Translations under genes and position numbers: made by a program | Shown: positions 15,129-24,541 of the stretch, one piece after another | Position numbering within the stretch: position 1 is the stretch's first letter | Layout of the letters: every line of letters begins with the position of its first letter | The notes under the pieces: model-generated | Told to the model about the DNA's origin: nothing | The model's input: only the letters and a program-made list of their open reading frames with translations | The model's database searches: none | Source: an uncultured Roseburia sp. | GTDB taxonomy: Bacteria; Bacillota; Clostridia; Lachnospirales; Lachnospiraceae | Direction of reading: 5' to 3' | DNA: 55,817 nt | Assembly (NCBI GenBank): GCA_947062675.1 | Contig: CAMSQM010000017.1 | Coordinates: 1 to 55,817 of the forward strand

Positions 15129-15749
15129 TTACACTGAGATTCCAAGCGCCGATAATATTTTCTCATAGGATTCCTGTTCCGGCATCAAAATGAAGTAACC
15201 GTTGATCGCCACATCAGCACAGATTTCCGTCTGAATCAGCAGCGCATTATCCCCGAACTGTCCGAACTGAATCGCAGGCACACTTAGGATGGATGCTGCC
15301 ATATCCACCGCGATATATGGAACGGACGGTAAAATCACAAGCTTTGTCAGGGAAGAGAGAGCTGACAGATACGATCCGGCAATAATATTGCCAATTTCTT
15401 TTAATGCGGACAGCTCCATCTCCCCAAACGGTGTCTCAGGCCCCCTGTCCGTCATCATCAGCTTGTTGACCAGATACCATGCGGAAGGAATATCCAGCAG
15501 GAACATCATGCTCCCCTCGATATCATTCTCCACCTCCAGAAAAATACCGACAATCGTCTCATCCTCCGCACCTACTGCCATGCCCAGCTGTGAAACTTCC
15601 ATCAGACGGACATTCGGGACATTCATATCCACCTTGATCCCAAGCATTCCGGCGATCGCGGAAGTCGCGTTTCCCGCCCCGATATTGCCGATCTCCTTTA
15701 ACACATCAAGATACATACTATTTACATCTTCCAGTGTCATATTACCCAT
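15129..15749 (-). CDS. cheC: CheY-P phosphatase CheC
   Basis: A 206-residue CheC with both phosphatase half-sites: EIGNIGAGNA (Glu19, Asn22) and EIGNIIAGSY (Glu118, Asn121), each the E-x-x-N pattern that removes phosphate from CheY-P. The middle has the beta-strand FLEVENDIEGSMMFLLD typical of the family. It works with CheD as an adaptation feedback loop. The start is the first ATG at 15749; a GGAGG site lies 13 bases upstream, a long spacing. It lies between cheW and cheD. Confidence 0.95.
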   Translation of the reverse strand: MGNMTLEDVNSMYLDVLKEIGNIGAGNATSAIAGMLGIKVDMNVPNVRLMEVSQLGMAVGAEDETIVGIFLEVENDIEGSMMFLLDIPSAWYLVNKLMMTDRGPETPFGEMELSALKEIGNIIAGSYLSALSSLTKLVILPSVPYIAVDMAASILSVPAIQFGQFGDNALLIQTEICADVAINGYFILMPEQESYEKILSALGISV

Positions 15750-15770
15750 GAATGAATCTGTTCCTCCTCT

Positions 15771-16217
15771 CTAAAATGTCTCCTCCACGATGGCATGAAT
15801 CTCCAGCAGGGAAATCAGATCATTCTCATGCTTGCCGATTCCGTTGATAAAATTGCCCTTACCGGAGGCCTTTTCGATCTCATCCTCACTTAAGTTGACG
15901 ACTTCCTTCACCTCGTCCACGATTATTCCGAGGGAACCTTTCTCTTCCAGTTTTAAGATAATAATTCTGCTCGCGTTTGTAAACACGTCATCGTCAAGAT
16001 TCATTTTCCTGCGAATGCTCATGACGGGTATAATCTCCCCGCGCAGGCTTATGATACCCTTAAAATAATACTGCGCCTTCGGAACCCTGGTAATTTTCTG
16101 CATGCGCACGATATTATCTATGTAGCGGATGTCGATTCCATACTGCTCGCTGCCAACCATAACAACAATATACTGCTTTATCTCTTTTTCGATTAATTCC
16201 AGACTATTATTCGCCAT
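15771..16217 (-). CDS. cheW: Chemotaxis coupling protein CheW
   Basis: A 148-residue single CheW domain (QYIVVMVGSEQYGIDIRYIDNI ... RGEIIPVMSIRRKM ... GIIVDEVKEVVNL). It bridges chemoreceptors and the kinase CheA at the membrane array. The ATG follows GGAGGTG. It is just downstream of cheA and upstream of cheC, as expected for a co-expressed signalling core. Confidence 0.95.
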   Translation of the reverse strand: MANNSLELIEKEIKQYIVVMVGSEQYGIDIRYIDNIVRMQKITRVPKAQYYFKGIISLRGEIIPVMSIRRKMNLDDDVFTNASRIIILKLEEKGSLGIIVDEVKEVVNLSEDEIEKASGKGNFINGIGKHENDLISLLEIHAIVEETF

Positions 16218-16229
16218 GCCGCACCTCCA

Positions 16230-18380
16230 TTACATTAATACATTTACATCTAAGATCAATGCAACTTCGCCATCGCCGAGAATGGTCGCACCGCTGATAA
16301 TCTTATTGTTGTTGATATACTTGCCGAGTGACTTGATTACAATCTCCTGCTGTCCCATCAGCTCATCGACGACAAGCCCTGCCTGGCTGTCCCCCTTCTG
16401 CACAATCACTACGGTCAGGCTGGTCGGCTCCTCTTCCTTCGGCTCTGTATCCAGCACCTGATTTAACCGGATCAGCGGAATAACTTTGCCGCGAAGGTGA
16501 ATCACTTCCTGTGCCTCCACATATTTGATATCTTTTACCGGAATGTCCTCGATATTGGAGATGGATCCGATCGCAATCGCATACTTCTCCTCCCCGATCT
16601 CCACCATGAGAGCCTGAATAATTGCCAGCGTCAAAGGAAGACGCACTGTAAAGGTTGTCCCCTCACCTCTTTCCGTCTTGACTTCCACATCGCCGCCGAG
16701 AGCCTCAATATTGGACTTTACAACATCGAGCCCGACACCGCGGCCCGAGATATCGGTGATCTTCTTCGCCATCGAAAAGCTGGGCAGAAACAGAAGATTG
16801 ATAATCTCCTTCTGACTCATGCTTTCCGCCTGCTCATCCGTGATAACGCCGCGCTCAATCGCCTTCTCACGGACCGCATCCACATCGATGCCGCTTCCGT
16901 CGTCCCCCACCTCGATAATGACATTATTTCCTTCCTGAAATGCCTTTAAGAAAATACTGCCGACCTCCGGCTTGCCCATCTCGAGACGCACGTCATTGTC
17001 CTCAAGACCATGATCTGCGGAATTGCGAAGCAGGTGCTGAAGCGGATCTCCGATCTGATCCACTACAGTGCGATCCAGCTCAGTATCCTCACCGGTCATG
17101 TAGAGCTCCATTTTTTTATCCAGTTTACGCGCCAGATCACGAATCATGCGCGGGAACTTATTGACAACACTCTCAATCGGGACCATGCGGACCTTCATAA
17201 CAGACTCATGCAGACTCGTCGTAATGCGCTCAAGTCCCTCAATCTGCTCATGAAAAGACTGATTGTGAAAATCACCGGACTCCGTCTCACTGATTGATAC
17301 AAGACTGTTCTTTGCGATAATCAGCTCTGAAACCTGATTCATCAGCGCATCCAGTTTCTCGATATCCACACGCACAGTCCGGTTTGTGACCGGCTTTGCC
17401 ACCGTCTGCTTCTTTCCTCCTGAGGATGCCGACGAAGGGGATTTTGGCAGGACCGCTGCCGGAGTTTCAGGCGTCACAGCCGTTTTCTCCACGGCAGCCA
17501 CCGCCGTCTCCGGAACTACCGCAGCCGCAGCTGCTGCCGTGGCTGCCGCCTCCGCCTCGGCTTTCTCCTGTTTTGCCGCGAGCGTCTCGTATTTTACCTC
17601 CTCGCCCACAACCTCCTCAATCTCGGAAACACTTTTCGCCGCGTCGAATACTTTCTCGAAAGGTTCTTCCGAAACCATGAAAAAGCTGAAATCACAATCA
17701 AAATGTTCGTCTTCGATCTCCTGGGAAGTCGGATTATAGATTAGAATCTGGCCAAACTCTTCTACCGCCTTGAAAACAAGAAATGCTCTCGCTGCTTTTA
17801 ACAGGCATTCCTTTTGAATATAGACTGTCATGCCATAGATATGCTGCCCGTTTTCCTCTTCCGTTTTAAGCTTTTCCTTATCCGCGTCGTCCACATCAAA
17901 GTCAAAATATTTCTTCCGTCCGGTACTGCCCTCCGCCGCTGCAGCAGCCGGCTGCGCTTCCTTTTTCCCAGCCTTCTCTGCAGGCTGTTCGCCGTTTGCG
18001 GCGGCGATAAAGTCGTTCAGCTCCCTGATAATAATCTCGTTGTCCTCCGTGCCCTCATCCGAGCTCGCCTTGACATTCTCAAGATACCCGTCAATCGCAT
18101 CCAGACACTTAAACAACAGATCGATCATGGCGCTGTTCACTTTTATCTTATCGCTTCTGACCTCCTGAAACACGTTCTCCATATCATGTGTCAGATGCTG
18201 CATTCTTTTAAAACCCATAGTGCCCGCCATCCCCTTTAAGGAATGGGCAGCACGGAAAATCTCGTTGATGACATCCATATTTTCCGGCTCTTTCTCGAGC
18301 TCCATAATGCAGTCACTTAAGGTCTGCAGATGTTCACTTGTTTCATCGATAAAGATTTCCAGATACTGGCTTACATCCAT
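16230..18380 (-). CDS. cheA: Chemotaxis histidine kinase CheA
   Basis: A 716-residue CheA with all five domains. The P1 HPt has the phosphorylated histidine in AAHSLKGMAG (His46). A P2-like domain (about 165-270) binds CheY/CheB. It is followed by an Ala-rich linker (EAAATAAAAAAVV), the P3 dimerisation helices (VDIEKLDALMNQVSELI), the P4 ATPase with N box LLRNSADHGLE, G1 GDDGSGID and G2 GRGVGLDVV, and a P5 CheW-like domain (EKYAIAIGSI ... LRGKVIPLIRL). It passes phosphate to CheY and CheB from receptor signals. The ATG starts one base after the cheB stop, so the two are coupled. Confidence 0.97.
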   Translation of the reverse strand: MDVSQYLEIFIDETSEHLQTLSDCIMELEKEPENMDVINEIFRAAHSLKGMAGTMGFKRMQHLTHDMENVFQEVRSDKIKVNSAMIDLLFKCLDAIDGYLENVKASSDEGTEDNEIIIRELNDFIAAANGEQPAEKAGKKEAQPAAAAAEGSTGRKKYFDFDVDDADKEKLKTEEENGQHIYGMTVYIQKECLLKAARAFLVFKAVEEFGQILIYNPTSQEIEDEHFDCDFSFFMVSEEPFEKVFDAAKSVSEIEEVVGEEVKYETLAAKQEKAEAEAAATAAAAAAVVPETAVAAVEKTAVTPETPAAVLPKSPSSASSGGKKQTVAKPVTNRTVRVDIEKLDALMNQVSELIIAKNSLVSISETESGDFHNQSFHEQIEGLERITTSLHESVMKVRMVPIESVVNKFPRMIRDLARKLDKKMELYMTGEDTELDRTVVDQIGDPLQHLLRNSADHGLEDNDVRLEMGKPEVGSIFLKAFQEGNNVIIEVGDDGSGIDVDAVREKAIERGVITDEQAESMSQKEIINLLFLPSFSMAKKITDISGRGVGLDVVKSNIEALGGDVEVKTERGEGTTFTVRLPLTLAIIQALMVEIGEEKYAIAIGSISNIEDIPVKDIKYVEAQEVIHLRGKVIPLIRLNQVLDTEPKEEEPTSLTVVIVQKGDSQAGLVVDELMGQQEIVIKSLGKYINNNKIISGATILGDGEVALILDVNVLM

Positions 18381-18381
18381 A

Positions 18382-19458
18382 CTACTGTACCCCCACGTTC
18401 TTCGTTATTGATTGTGCAACCTGTGTAAGAGGAACAACTTCATTGACCAGACCGGTATCTGCAATTGCTTTCGGCATTCCGTACACCACACAGGTCTCCG
18501 CATTCTGTGAAATGACATAGACCGGCTTCTTCTTAGCCAGGGAACAGATTCCGTTTGTCCCGTCGGCCCCCATGCCGGTCAGCACGACACAGACCACCTC
18601 GTCATACCCGCAGTCCCGCAGAGAGTCATATGTGATATTGGCACAGGGACGCAGTCCTCCGATCGCCGGCATATCATTGAGCCGGATTTTGTGACTGCCG
18701 TCCGGGGCTTTTTTCACCTCCATATGCTTCCCTCCCGGTGCAATGTAGATCATACCCTTCTTCAAGACATCGCCGTCCTCCGCCTCCTTCACACTGATCG
18801 GGCTTACCTCGTTGAGCCGGTCCGCCATCGATTTTGTAAAACCGGCAGGCATGTGCTGCACGAGAACCATCGGCGCATTCAGATTCTTTGGGAGATAAGG
18901 TATCACACTCTGCAGCGCTTTCGGGCCACCGGTTGAACATGCCAGAGCCACAATCTTGTTTCCGGACCGCGTCGCTGCGGGAAGCCGCTGCGGCGCGGCG
19001 GTTCTGACCGCAGGCTTAGGTGCTGCAGAACTGCGCTTCAGATCCCTGATAAATTTCTCTGTCTTAAGAACTGCGGACAGAACGCCGATCAGCTGTTTGC
19101 GGAATTCCTCACCTTTCGCCTCGACGACATTGTCCGGCTTTGTCACAAAATCGACAGCTCCAAGCTCCATCGCAAGAATCGTGACCTTCGCGTCCTTGGT
19201 GGTCATGGTGCTGACCATGATCACAGTCGCTTTAATTCTGTCCTGCTGGAGCTTCTCCAGAAGTTCCAGACCGTTCATGCGCGGCATATTGACATCAAGG
19301 ACCACGCCGTCATATTTTTTTACCTTTAGCTTCTCGTAAGCTTCCAGACCGTCACGGCAGATGTCCGTCACCTGAAATGTTCCATCTGAATTAATTATAT
19401 CACAGATGACCCTTCTCATGAGTGCAGAGTCATCAACAACCAAAATGTTTTTCTTCAT
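18382..19458 (-). CDS. cheB: Chemoreceptor methylesterase CheB
   Basis: A 358-residue response-regulator esterase. The receiver domain has the acidic pocket VVDDSALMRR and phosphorylation Asp55 in GVVLDVNMPRMNG. The C-terminal methylesterase carries ACSTGGPKAL (catalytic Ser), VQHMPAGFTKSMADRL (His) and VLTGMGADGTNG (Asp). It removes methyl groups from receptors, and its activity is raised by CheA phosphorylation. No cheR is in the window; the methyltransferase must be elsewhere. It is close to the pilZ gene and directly upstream of cheA. Confidence 0.96.
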   Translation of the reverse strand: MKKNILVVDDSALMRRVICDIINSDGTFQVTDICRDGLEAYEKLKVKKYDGVVLDVNMPRMNGLELLEKLQQDRIKATVIMVSTMTTKDAKVTILAMELGAVDFVTKPDNVVEAKGEEFRKQLIGVLSAVLKTEKFIRDLKRSSAAPKPAVRTAAPQRLPAATRSGNKIVALACSTGGPKALQSVIPYLPKNLNAPMVLVQHMPAGFTKSMADRLNEVSPISVKEAEDGDVLKKGMIYIAPGGKHMEVKKAPDGSHKIRLNDMPAIGGLRPCANITYDSLRDCGYDEVVCVVLTGMGADGTNGICSLAKKKPVYVISQNAETCVVYGMPKAIADTGLVNEVVPLTQVAQSITKNVGVQ

Positions 19459-19460
19459 TT

Positions 19461-20216
19461 TTACCTGGCTCCCCTTTGGCGTTCTGCGCGCTCTTTCTCA
19501 AAAATATATTTGACGATTTCCTCACTGATCCTGTTGTCCTTGAACAAAAACTTAAGATGAGACTGATATTTTGCTTCTTTTGCAGCATTTCCATTGTCCG
19601 CCGGCATACAATTAATAACCTTTGCCGGAATATAGTATTCTTTATCGATCGAGTCGCTTTTCAGATGAAGCCCGATCAGAAGATTCTGCTCTTTCGCCAG
19701 TTCTCTGTCCGAAAACAGTCTGCCCCCTCCTCCGCTGATATCGGCGAGCTGCCCGTGGAGCTCCTGACGCTCCTGCCCCTTCGTCCGCATACGGATAAAA
19801 ATCGCATTTCCCGATTCCATATCTGCCTCTTCCCCGGTGATCAGATAATAAAACAGATCCATCAGGCAGGAATAGCGGAAAAACTCACGGCGCTGATACT
19901 TTTCCGGCATCGACCGCAGCTCTGCCAGCAGCATGTAGATATTATCTTTTTTGTACCGCTGGCGTATCTGTCCGACCGCCTGATACATGGACGTCTTTCC
20001 GACAAATATAAATTCGTAGCGCACACCCGCCTGAAGTGCGACCAGCTTTCCTTCCTCGGAAGGCATTGCCATCTCAAAAAGACCGTTGTCCCTAATGTCA
20101 AGCACTTTACTCATGTAAAGTTTCACCTTTTCCCCCGAACGTCCCATCTGCCTTACCTCCTGGAGAAGGCGGATCTCAATCTTATCGCCCGGGCGGATCA
20201 TTTCTGATACTTTCAT
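19461..20216 (-). CDS. PilZ-domain flagellar brake protein, YcgR-like
   Basis: A 251-residue protein. The N-terminal YcgR-like domain (about 1-100, MIRPGDKIEIRLLQE) is followed by a PilZ domain with RREFFR (109-114) and DISGGGGRL (159-167), the two c-di-GMP-contact motifs. Proteins of this type (YcgR, B. subtilis YpfA/DgrA) bind c-di-GMP and slow the flagellar motor by acting on the stator or switch. The ATG at 20216 was chosen for the GGAGG site seven bases upstream; the open frame begins at 20246. Its place between flhG and cheB links c-di-GMP to motility. Confidence 0.9.
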   Translation of the reverse strand: MKVSEMIRPGDKIEIRLLQEVRQMGRSGEKVKLYMSKVLDIRDNGLFEMAMPSEEGKLVALQAGVRYEFIFVGKTSMYQAVGQIRQRYKKDNIYMLLAELRSMPEKYQRREFFRYSCLMDLFYYLITGEEADMESGNAIFIRMRTKGQERQELHGQLADISGGGGRLFSDRELAKEQNLLIGLHLKSDSIDKEYYIPAKVINCMPADNGNAAKEAKYQSHLKFLFKDNRISEEIVKYIFEKERAERQRGAR

Positions 20217-20254
20217 GCTAACCTCCATGCTGCCGCACTGCGGCATTTTTCTGC

Positions 20255-21133
20255 CTACTGTTTCTGCCCCAGAAATTTTGAAAATATCTGTGCTATCCCT
20301 GTCGGTACACTCACCGGATCCTGCTCATGGTTCAGGAGACTGACCGCCATCCCCTCAAATGCCTTCGCTGATCTTGAAGACGGCACATTAAGGGAAACTG
20401 TTTTCTGCTGCTTCACGGACTTTTCCAAGGCATTATCGCGCGGAATCATCCCAAGATAATGCAGCTGCCCCTGCAGGAACTGGGAAACCACTGAATTCAG
20501 CTTGTCATAGACATGCTGTCCCTCCTGAGTGGAAGTAACCCGGTTTGCAACAACGTGTATCGTCGTTCTCGTCCGGATAAAATTGGGATTGCGGTAAAGT
20601 GTTTTTAACAGGGAATACGCATCTGTCAGGGAACTCGGCTCCGGCGTCGTGATCACAAGAACCTCCGGACTTGCAATGACAAATTCCAGAACATGATCCG
20701 AAATACCTGCCCCCGTATCCACAAGAATCACATCCGCCATCTCGTCTAATTCCCGCAGTCCCTTCACCAGATAAAGAATCTGTTCTTTTGAGAGATCATT
20801 CATCCCCGTAATACCGGTCCCCCCGGAAATAAACCCGATTCCGACCGGTCCTTCTGTTATAATGTCGCGAACAGCCTTCCCGCGGTAAATTACATCACTT
20901 AAATTATATTCAGGAATCGCACCGAACATAACTTCCACATTCGCCAGCCCGAAGTCCGCATCGAAAATCAGGACTCTCTTTCCAAGCTTCTGCATCTGCA
21001 CGGCCAGGTTTACGGCAACATTGGATTTGCCGACACCTCCCTTTCCGCTTGTCACGGTAATGACCCTGGCATTCTGTGTAAGATTCTGGTTTTTTAATTT
21101 TACAACATTCCTTAGTTTTTCTGCCTGATCCAT
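20255..21133 (-). CDS. flhG: Flagellar number/placement ATPase FlhG (MinD family)
   Basis: A 292-residue MinD/ParA-type ATPase. It begins MDQAEKLRNVV, the DQAxxLR motif that activates the GTPase of FlhF. Deviant Walker A SGKGGVGKSN is at 29-38, then DADFGLANVEVM and VDTGAGISDHVL. A C-terminal amphipathic helix (GIAQIFSKFLG) probably docks it to the membrane. FlhG limits the number and sets the position of flagella. It lies just downstream of flhF, the usual pair. Confidence 0.96.
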   Translation of the reverse strand: MDQAEKLRNVVKLKNQNLTQNARVITVTSGKGGVGKSNVAVNLAVQMQKLGKRVLIFDADFGLANVEVMFGAIPEYNLSDVIYRGKAVRDIITEGPVGIGFISGGTGITGMNDLSKEQILYLVKGLRELDEMADVILVDTGAGISDHVLEFVIASPEVLVITTPEPSSLTDAYSLLKTLYRNPNFIRTRTTIHVVANRVTSTQEGQHVYDKLNSVVSQFLQGQLHYLGMIPRDNALEKSVKQQKTVSLNVPSSRSAKAFEGMAVSLLNHEQDPVSVPTGIAQIFSKFLGQKQ

Positions 21134-21180
21134 ATATTATCCAAGCCTTTCCAGCTGTACGCAGATTCGCCGGCCCCGTG

Positions 21181-22494
21181 CTATCTGCCGCCCAGCAGCT
21201 GTTTCACAATCTTTTGTGTGTCAAATTCCTCGATGTCATCCGGCACATTCTGTCCTGTGGTCATATAAGACAGGGGCGCCCCGGAATACAGCTTGATATT
21301 GAGCATGTTGCCAAATGTTGTCGTCTCGTCAAGCTTCGTAAAAATCAGCTTGTAATCAGCAATCTCTTTATAGATGTCCGCAATTTCCAGAAGGTCTTTG
21401 TACTTGGTCGTCGCGCTGAGCACCAGATAAACCTCTCTCTCGTACTTTCCCTCCAGCCCCTCGATCAGCCTGCGCATATCCTGGCACTGTGCCTCATTGC
21501 GGTGTGAAAATCCCGCCGTGTCCACAAAAATCAGGTCATAATCGCTGACACGCTCAATCGCCGCATTCATCTCCTCATCCGTATAAATAATGCTCATCGG
21601 GGCATCCAGAATATTCGCATAAATGCGCAGCTGCTCAGTCGCGGCAATCCGGTACGTGTCGGCCGTCAGAAATGCAACTCTTTTCTCAAATTCTACTTTA
21701 TATCTGGAAGCAATCTTAGCGATTGTTGTAGTCTTTCCGACGCCCGTAGGCCCGATAAAAAAGATAATTTTCGGCTTCTTTCCGTTCAGGGCAATCGTAT
21801 CCGGCTGCCCGAGTTTTAAAACCATTTTCTGATAGACGCTTGAAAGAATATAATCCACGCTGCTTCCATTGTGCATGATTTTTTCCGCCTCGTCCATCAC
21901 CTGATTGACGTACTTTTCGTTCACATCATTTTCCAGCAGGGTCCGGTAGAGCATTTTGATGAACTGAAAGCCCTCAGGGTTGGCCGGCTTTGGTTCCAGC
22001 GCATCATCTTTCCGGTTTTCCTCAGCCGACAGCTGCTTCTCCAGAATATAGGACAGATTCTCAAGCCTCTTTTCCAGCCCCTCACTGGTGAGCTCTCCTT
22101 TCGGCTCCGGGCTATTCCCCCTGGAAGAAGAGGCTCCCTGCATACCGGAACCTGTCCTGCCCGCTGTATCCGGCTGTTTTCCGGGCGAAGGCTGTTCACC
22201 CGGCTCACCGGCCGCTTTCTCATTGCTGCGCGGAAGAGGCAGCGACTCATCAGCTGCAAGACTGATACTTTCATGCATCTTAAGCGGAGTGTTTAAGGCA
22301 GTCCGCGGATTTTCAAACCGCTCCTGTTCTTCCACCGCTGCCGTCACCTCAAACAGCGTCCCCTTGAACACGCGCAGCATCCCTTTGGGCTTTACCTCTT
22401 TCACATTAAGGATTACTGTTCCGGGCCCAAGCTCCTGTTTCGCCTTCTCAATCGCTTCTTCTTTTGAGCTCCCCTGATATTTATTTATGGTCAT
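21181..22494 (-). CDS. flhF: Flagellar SRP-type GTPase FlhF
   Basis: A 437-residue FlhF. The N-terminal B domain (MTINKYQGSSKEEAIEKAKQ) leads into a long Pro/Ser/Gly-rich linker (about 60-135), then the N and G domains: GPTGVGKTTTIAK (G1, from about 248), LTADTYRIAATEQL (G2), VDTAGFSHRN (G3) and TKLDETTTFGN (G4/G5). It recruits the first basal-body parts to the membrane and sets flagellar placement under FlhG control. It starts just after the flhA stop. Confidence 0.97.
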   Translation of the reverse strand: MTINKYQGSSKEEAIEKAKQELGPGTVILNVKEVKPKGMLRVFKGTLFEVTAAVEEQERFENPRTALNTPLKMHESISLAADESLPLPRSNEKAAGEPGEQPSPGKQPDTAGRTGSGMQGASSSRGNSPEPKGELTSEGLEKRLENLSYILEKQLSAEENRKDDALEPKPANPEGFQFIKMLYRTLLENDVNEKYVNQVMDEAEKIMHNGSSVDYILSSVYQKMVLKLGQPDTIALNGKKPKIIFFIGPTGVGKTTTIAKIASRYKVEFEKRVAFLTADTYRIAATEQLRIYANILDAPMSIIYTDEEMNAAIERVSDYDLIFVDTAGFSHRNEAQCQDMRRLIEGLEGKYEREVYLVLSATTKYKDLLEIADIYKEIADYKLIFTKLDETTTFGNMLNIKLYSGAPLSYMTTGQNVPDDIEEFDTQKIVKQLLGGR

Positions 22495-22495
22495 A

Positions 22496-24529
22496 TTATG
22501 CCGTCACCATCCCTACTGATTGTAATTCCACATTGGAATCCACCTCGTTGTATGAGACAACGATCAGATCCTTGAAATATTCTTCCGTCAGCTTCTTAAA
22601 GTACATCCTTACAATCGGTGAAGTAATTACGATTGCACTCTTGCCCATGTTTTCAAGCTTCGAGGCCTCCGTCTCGACAGCGCCGATAATTGCCCTGGTC
22701 TTTTCCGGATCCAGTGTGAGATATGCCCCCTGTTCCGTCTGTTTGACGGAAGACATAATCTCCTGTTCTACCTTCGGATCCAGCGTAATCACGCTCGTAG
22801 TCTCATTTGCCGGAAAATATTTGCTTGAAATCGCCCGTTTTAAACTCTGGCGCACATATTCCGTCAGAACATCCGTATCTCTCGTAACCGAGGCATGATC
22901 CGCAAGCGTCTCAAACACCGTAAGCAGGTCGCGGATGGAAATTCCCTCTGCAAGAAGATTCTGCAGAACCTTCTGCACCTCGCCGAGTCCTAAGAGCTTG
23001 GGCACCAGTTCGTCCACCAGCACCGGATTGCTCTCTTTTAAGTTGTTGACAAGATTCTGAACATCCTGCCTGGTGAGCAGCTCTGCAATATGAGAGCGGA
23101 TCACCTCGGTCAGATGCGTCGCGATGATAGACGGGGGATCGACCACCGTATACCCGAGACTCTCCGCCCGCTCTCTCTGACTCTCCGTGATCCAGATCGC
23201 CGGCAGATGGAACGACGGCTCGAAAGTCGGAATACCTGTGATCTCCTCCTCTACATATCCGGGATTCATCGCCATGTAGTGATCGAAAAGAATCTCGCCC
23301 TCCGTCACCTGAACGCCCTTAATCTTAATAATATACTGGTTTGGATTGAGCTGGATATTATCGCGCAGTCTGATGATCGGCACCACGGTTCCAAGCTCCA
23401 GCGCAATCTGCCTTCGAATCATCACCACACGGTCAAGCAGATCGCCGCCCTGGTTGACATCGGCCAGCGGAATAATTCCATAGCCGAATTCCAGTTCAAT
23501 CGGATCAACCTGAAGGAGAGAGACGACATTCTCCGGCTTTCGGATCTCCTCCGCCTCCGTCTCGGCCATGCTTACTTCTTCCTCAATGCTCTCAATTCCG
23601 ATATTCTTATCCACCATTCTTCCGACTACGATAAAAAGAATTCCGAACGGCACAAACAGAAACCACTCCAGCGGCGTCACAATCCCGAGAAAAATCAGCG
23701 TCGTACCGACAATATAGAGTACCTTGGGAATTCCAAAAAGCTGTCCGACAAGAATGTTGGAAAAATCGGCATTCTTTGAAGCCTTTGTCACGAGAATACC
23801 GGTTGCAAGTGAAATCAGCAGGGACGGGATCTGGGAACAGAGTCCGTCACCCATCGTCAGAATCCCGTAATGCTGAATAGCCTCACCAAACTCCATGCCA
23901 TCCCGGAGCACTCCCATTGTGGTACCGCCGATCAGGTTTACAAAGGTAATGATAAGTCCTGCCGCGGCATCTCCCTTCACATACTTTGTCGCACCGTCCA
24001 TGGAGCCGAAAAAGCTGGATTCTTCCTGAATCTTGTTTCTCCTCTCCCTGGCCTCTTTTTCCGTGATTGCTCCGGTATTTAAGTCCGCGTCGATTGCCAT
24101 CTGCTTACCGGGCATCGCATCGAGCGTAAACCGCGCCGTAACCTCCGCGACACGCTCAGAACCTTTATTGATAACGACAAACTGGATAATAATCAGAATA
24201 ATGAATACTATGGCGCCGATAATAATATCACCGCCACCCACAAAAGAACCGAAAGTCTGGACTACATTTCCCGGAGCCCCCGTCTGCAGAATCAGACGGG
24301 TCGATGACATATTCAGGGAAATACGAAACAGCGTTGTAAAAAGCAGAAGTGTCGGAAAAAATGACATATCCAGCACTTCCTTTACAAACAGCGTGTTGAA
24401 CAGCACAATCAGTGCGATTGATATATTGAGCGCCAGCATTACATCAAGTAAAGTGGAGTTCATCGGCACAATAAAAAAGACAACTGCAGCAAGTAAATAC
24501 AGCGCAACGCCAATATCCGCTTTTTTCAT
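22496..24529 (-). CDS. flhA: Flagellar export gate protein FlhA
   Basis: A 677-residue FlhA. The N-terminal half has about eight membrane spans, with the conserved FHIPEP-type loop (ERVAEVTARFTLDAMPGKQMAIDADLN, containing RFTLDAMPGKQ). The C-terminal cytoplasmic domain (about 330-677) binds chaperone-substrate complexes. It is the main component of the proton-driven export gate. It starts 12 bases after the flhB stop. Length is close to the usual 680-700 residues. Confidence 0.98.
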   Translation of the reverse strand: MKKADIGVALYLLAAVVFFIVPMNSTLLDVMLALNISIALIVLFNTLFVKEVLDMSFFPTLLLFTTLFRISLNMSSTRLILQTGAPGNVVQTFGSFVGGGDIIIGAIVFIILIIIQFVVINKGSERVAEVTARFTLDAMPGKQMAIDADLNTGAITEKEARERRNKIQEESSFFGSMDGATKYVKGDAAAGLIITFVNLIGGTTMGVLRDGMEFGEAIQHYGILTMGDGLCSQIPSLLISLATGILVTKASKNADFSNILVGQLFGIPKVLYIVGTTLIFLGIVTPLEWFLFVPFGILFIVVGRMVDKNIGIESIEEEVSMAETEAEEIRKPENVVSLLQVDPIELEFGYGIIPLADVNQGGDLLDRVVMIRRQIALELGTVVPIIRLRDNIQLNPNQYIIKIKGVQVTEGEILFDHYMAMNPGYVEEEITGIPTFEPSFHLPAIWITESQRERAESLGYTVVDPPSIIATHLTEVIRSHIAELLTRQDVQNLVNNLKESNPVLVDELVPKLLGLGEVQKVLQNLLAEGISIRDLLTVFETLADHASVTRDTDVLTEYVRQSLKRAISSKYFPANETTSVITLDPKVEQEIMSSVKQTEQGAYLTLDPEKTRAIIGAVETEASKLENMGKSAIVITSPIVRMYFKKLTEEYFKDLIVVSYNEVDSNVELQSVGMVTA

Positions 24530-24541
24530 GCCATTTCCCCC

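Noticed and set aside
19422-20207. 261-codon plus-strand open frame
   Set aside because: Antisense to the PilZ gene, which has clear motifs and a ribosome site; no family features on the plus strand.
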